Origin: Melastoma dodecandrum
Taxonomy: Eukaryota; Streptophyta; Magnoliopsida; Myrtales; Melastomataceae
Assembly (NCBI GenBank): GCA_029817715.1
Contig: JARUPY010000607.1
Coordinates: 5,766,001-5,830,000 of the forward strand
Direction of reading: 5' to 3'
Length of the DNA stretch: 64,000 bases
The position numbers and the translations under genes were made by a program. The stretch's first letter is position 1, and the number at the start of each line of letters is the position of its first letter. Below, in pieces: positions 61,522 through 64,000 of this stretch. Below the pieces are notes generated by a model. That model searched no databases. It had not been told where the DNA came from and saw only the letters and a program-made list of their open reading frames with translations.

Positions 61522-62484
61522 GTCATCGATGCTAGGACTTCGATTTATATGCACTCGTCATTTCTTTTGATGATTCTTTTGTTGAATGGATATCCTCGAA
61601 TGAATGAAAAGTTTGACTATTCTTTCTTCGATCCAACTCATAACTCCAAACTCTCAAAAGAAGAATATTTAGGATAATACGGTCATTCAAAATACGAATT
61701 AATTAATGATTCGGTTAAGATTCTCCGGGAACTGTTGAGATTTTCAGGAGACTGTTGGGATTCTTTATGATCGAAATAGCAAAATCACGGGAACACAAGC
61801 TCACTTATTCGCAAACAATCCCAATTACAATGTCCCGCCGAGAAACTTTCTTTTCAAACCTACCAGTTTTCCCTCAGACCACAAAGCCTAGGTTCTCAAC
61901 CTTAGACCCCATGAAAGCCTAAGTTCTCAACCTTAGGTAGAGGGTTCACTCCCATCGCCCGACACCATGGCTCAAGTACAAACTTGAGCCAAGCGACATA
62001 AAGTTTGCCCAGGTTGGAAATGTCGCTCCGTGGTGTCGGGCCATGGGGCCTTCCTGGCCTCCTCGAATATCCTTTCTAAATATTGCTTGCTGTTAAAGCC
62101 GCAATACTGGTGCACTTTCGAGGTAAGTCTGGAGCAAACGAAGCAGAGGACATTGATGGCAACCCTACGCGCCGATGCTCTCCAAACGAAGGAAGACTGG
62201 AGCGACAACTCCAGTGAATGCAACAGTCGATCTTAGTGTCGACAACAGTGCCTGCAACAATCGACGATCGGTGTGCTTAATATCGAAGGAATGGATATCT
62301 TTATTTTATGTATCGATTCACTTGTATTTGTAATGTTTCATAGTGAATCGACTTTGTTTATCGATCAAGTATTTTCTGTAATGTCGACTATCCCTATTAA
62401 TTGTGACCATAATTCGGGACATCGAGGCTGAATTTCTTTGGAATGTAAATCCCATAGTGTCGGTCAATGGAGCTTCAAATGCTT
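61522..62484. other. Spacer between the Tat pol remnant and the antisense gene
   Basis: No coding signature. A 10-bp inverted repeat, CCCGACACCA (61958-61967) with TGGTGTCGGG (62031-62040), encloses about 60 bp. Before it, a phrase AGGTTCTCAACCTTAG / AAGTTCTCAACCTTAG is repeated near 61889-61936. Confidence 0.5.
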
Positions 62485-64000
62485 GCCATTAACCTTCAAG
62501 GCATGTGGCTCGTCATTTAAATATGACAAATGATAAGCATTTTTAGGATAAACTTCATCGACCCTAAATGGGCCATCCCAAGTAGGGGACCATTTTCCTA
62601 GAAAATAATCTCTCTTTTCAATCGGGAGGATCATTTTCCAAACTAAGTCTCCTTTCTTAAAGGATTTTAAGACGACCTTCTTATTATAACTTCGAGTGAC
62701 CCTTTCTTTTTTACCTTAAATTCGATTCAATGCTTGAAAGTGTATCGCCTCTAAGTTCTCTAATTCAATCAACATCGTCTCGTTATAATCGACGGGATAA
62801 TCTTCATGATGGGCCAAAAATCGCATCGATTTATAATGAACTTCGATAGGTAGGATGGCATCATGTCCATAAACTAGGTTGTATGGAGTTTGCTCGATGC
62901 TTCCTTGTTTATTAACACGCAAAGCCCAAAGCACATCCAACAACAAAGTATGCCAAGATCGAGGGTTATCGTCGATCATCTTCTGAATAGCATTTTTTAT
63001 AATCTTATTTGTAGATTCAGTTTGTCCGTTCGAGTGTGCATAGTAAGGAGAGGAATTTGTTAAAACAAATCCGAATTCAGATGCAAACTCTTTAATCATA
63101 CTGCCATTAAAAATAATAGCATTATCAACCACAATATTTTGGGGGATGCCAAATCTATAAACAAGGTCGGATCGAATGAAATCAATGACTTTGTTTTTGG
63201 TAATATTCTTATAAGCATTTGCTTCGACCCACTTTGAAAAGTAGTCGGTGGCTACGAGGATATAAGAATCTCCGTTACTCGAGCTTGGTCTTATTTCTCC
63301 GATAATATCCATTGCCCAAGATGGAAATGGCCAAGATTTAACCACATGATGTAAATGAGTTGCAAGTGCATGTGATATGGGTCCATGCTTTTGACATTTT
63401 TTACATCCTTTGGCCATGTTGATGCAATCTTTCATCATTGAGGGCCAGAAAAAACCATGCCTCTTGATTGACCATCACATATTCGGTCCTGAATGATGAA
63501 GACTACAAAGACCTTAGTGTGCTTCTAACATAATAGGGATAGCCTCATCCATATCGACATACCTTAAGAGAACACTATCAGTCTGCTTTCGATAAAGTAC
63601 ATCATCAATTACGGTGTAGACTCGCACCGACAATTTTACTTGGTGGGTTGCCCCCTTCCCAGAATTGAAGAATAATTCCATGAATGGTGTTCTCTAATCA
63701 ATTGTTGATCGGAAAATACTGATGGCATATACTTGTGTAGAATCATTGCGTAAAACAGAAGGTATTGTCTGTATTTGCCCTCCAATTTCTTGCATTAGTC
63801 GATGACTTATTTTAAAACCAGAAGCATGTTGTGCTAATTCATTTGCCATGGTATTGTCTTCCCTAGGAATGTATTCAAAATGAACTTCCTTAAAGGAAGA
63901 AGACAGCTCATGGACTTTATCTAAGTATCGCTAGAGGTGGTCGAAGATAGACATACTCGAACCTTTGACATGATTGATGACGAGCTACGAATCCCCTGAA
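62485..64000 (-). pseudogene. pol remnant (RNase H end and integrase) of the Tat element
   Basis: From the right edge on the minus strand: RNase H C-terminal part (VHFEYIPREDNTMANELAQHASG), a spacer, then the integrase zinc domain (EAH...SLHHSG, KGCKKCQKHG) interrupted by TAA and TGA stops. The best-preserved stretch, 63438 to 62716 (240 aa), holds the integrase core. Its catalytic residues are D in AMDIIGEI, D in VVDNAIIF and E in NGQTES, with 35 residues between the last two. After TAA 62716 the frame resumes with a GDLVWKM...WDGPFRVDEVYP module to about 62485. The residues needed for catalysis persist, but the stops make it non-functional. The upstream part lies outside the window. Confidence 0.88.

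Larger units (their letters stand above)
57679..64000 (-). mobile_element. Tat-lineage Ty3/gypsy element, 3' portion (continues beyond the window)
   Basis: Read on the minus strand: a pol remnant (64000 to about 62485), a spacer, a region with a gene in the opposite sense (58365-61521), a polypurine tract (GAAGGAAGGGGGACCAAA, 58214-58231) and a 535-bp 3' LTR (58213 down to 57679). The integrase sequence and the presence of an extra ORF between pol and the 3' LTR are known features of Tat elements. The 5' LTR and gag would lie past the right edge. Stops in pol show that this copy is dead. Confidence 0.8.

Overview
The window is nuclear DNA of a flowering plant, most likely a eudicot. The host genes have many short GT-AG introns, the host proteins are plant-type, and the DNA between genes is dominated by plant LTR-retrotransposon lineages (Tekay, Athila, Tat) and hAT transposons. 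No bacterial features are present. All calls come from reading the sequence; no database search was run.

Host genes. Three can be rebuilt exon by exon with intact frames. (1) A minus-strand Xaa-Pro dipeptidase (prolidase): 16 exons, 20786 down to 14486, 494 aa, all five metal ligands present. (2) A plus-strand IST1-like ESCRT-III-associated protein: 7 exons, 47526-51727, 1082 aa, with a 72-residue tandem duplication. (3) A plus-strand caffeoyl-CoA O-methyltransferase-like protein: 4 exons, 55744-56683, 230 aa. From memory, Arabidopsis carries close homologues of (1) and (2) near each other on chromosome 4 (around At4g29440 and At4g29490), so they may be ancestral neighbours now pushed about 27 kb apart by transposons.

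Mobile DNA from left to right. 1789-11497 is a complete Tekay-type chromovirus with 2070-bp LTRs, TAAGA target duplications and an intact 1475-aa Gag-Pol. 13345-14075 is a foldback repeat full of AAGTCGGCC-type palindromes. 16397-17420 is a non-autonomous hAT-like element inside a prolidase intron. 23763-35923 is an old gag-only LTR element. Into it have inserted a Tat-derived pol-less LTR element (28082-31647) encoding an array of 11-residue repeats, and, within its 3' LTR, a decayed hAT transposon (32013-35044). 35954-46627 is a complete Athila element with CACAT target duplications, an intact 1775-aa Gag-Pol and a decayed env-like ORF. 57679 to the right edge is the 3' part of a minus-strand Tat element with a pol remnant. 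It also carries, in antisense, a decayed plant-mobile-domain gene that still has GT-AG introns.

Most notable signals. (a) CGCAGCTGCG palindromes in pairs always 21 bp apart, arrayed just upstream of the Athila LTR TATA box and again between pol and the env-like ORF. (b) The hendecad-repeat ORF of the small Tat derivative. (c) The intron-bearing antisense gene in the Tat element. (d) A perfect 48-bp palindrome upstream of the methyltransferase gene. The remaining intergenic DNA is AT-rich and shows no gene I can support.
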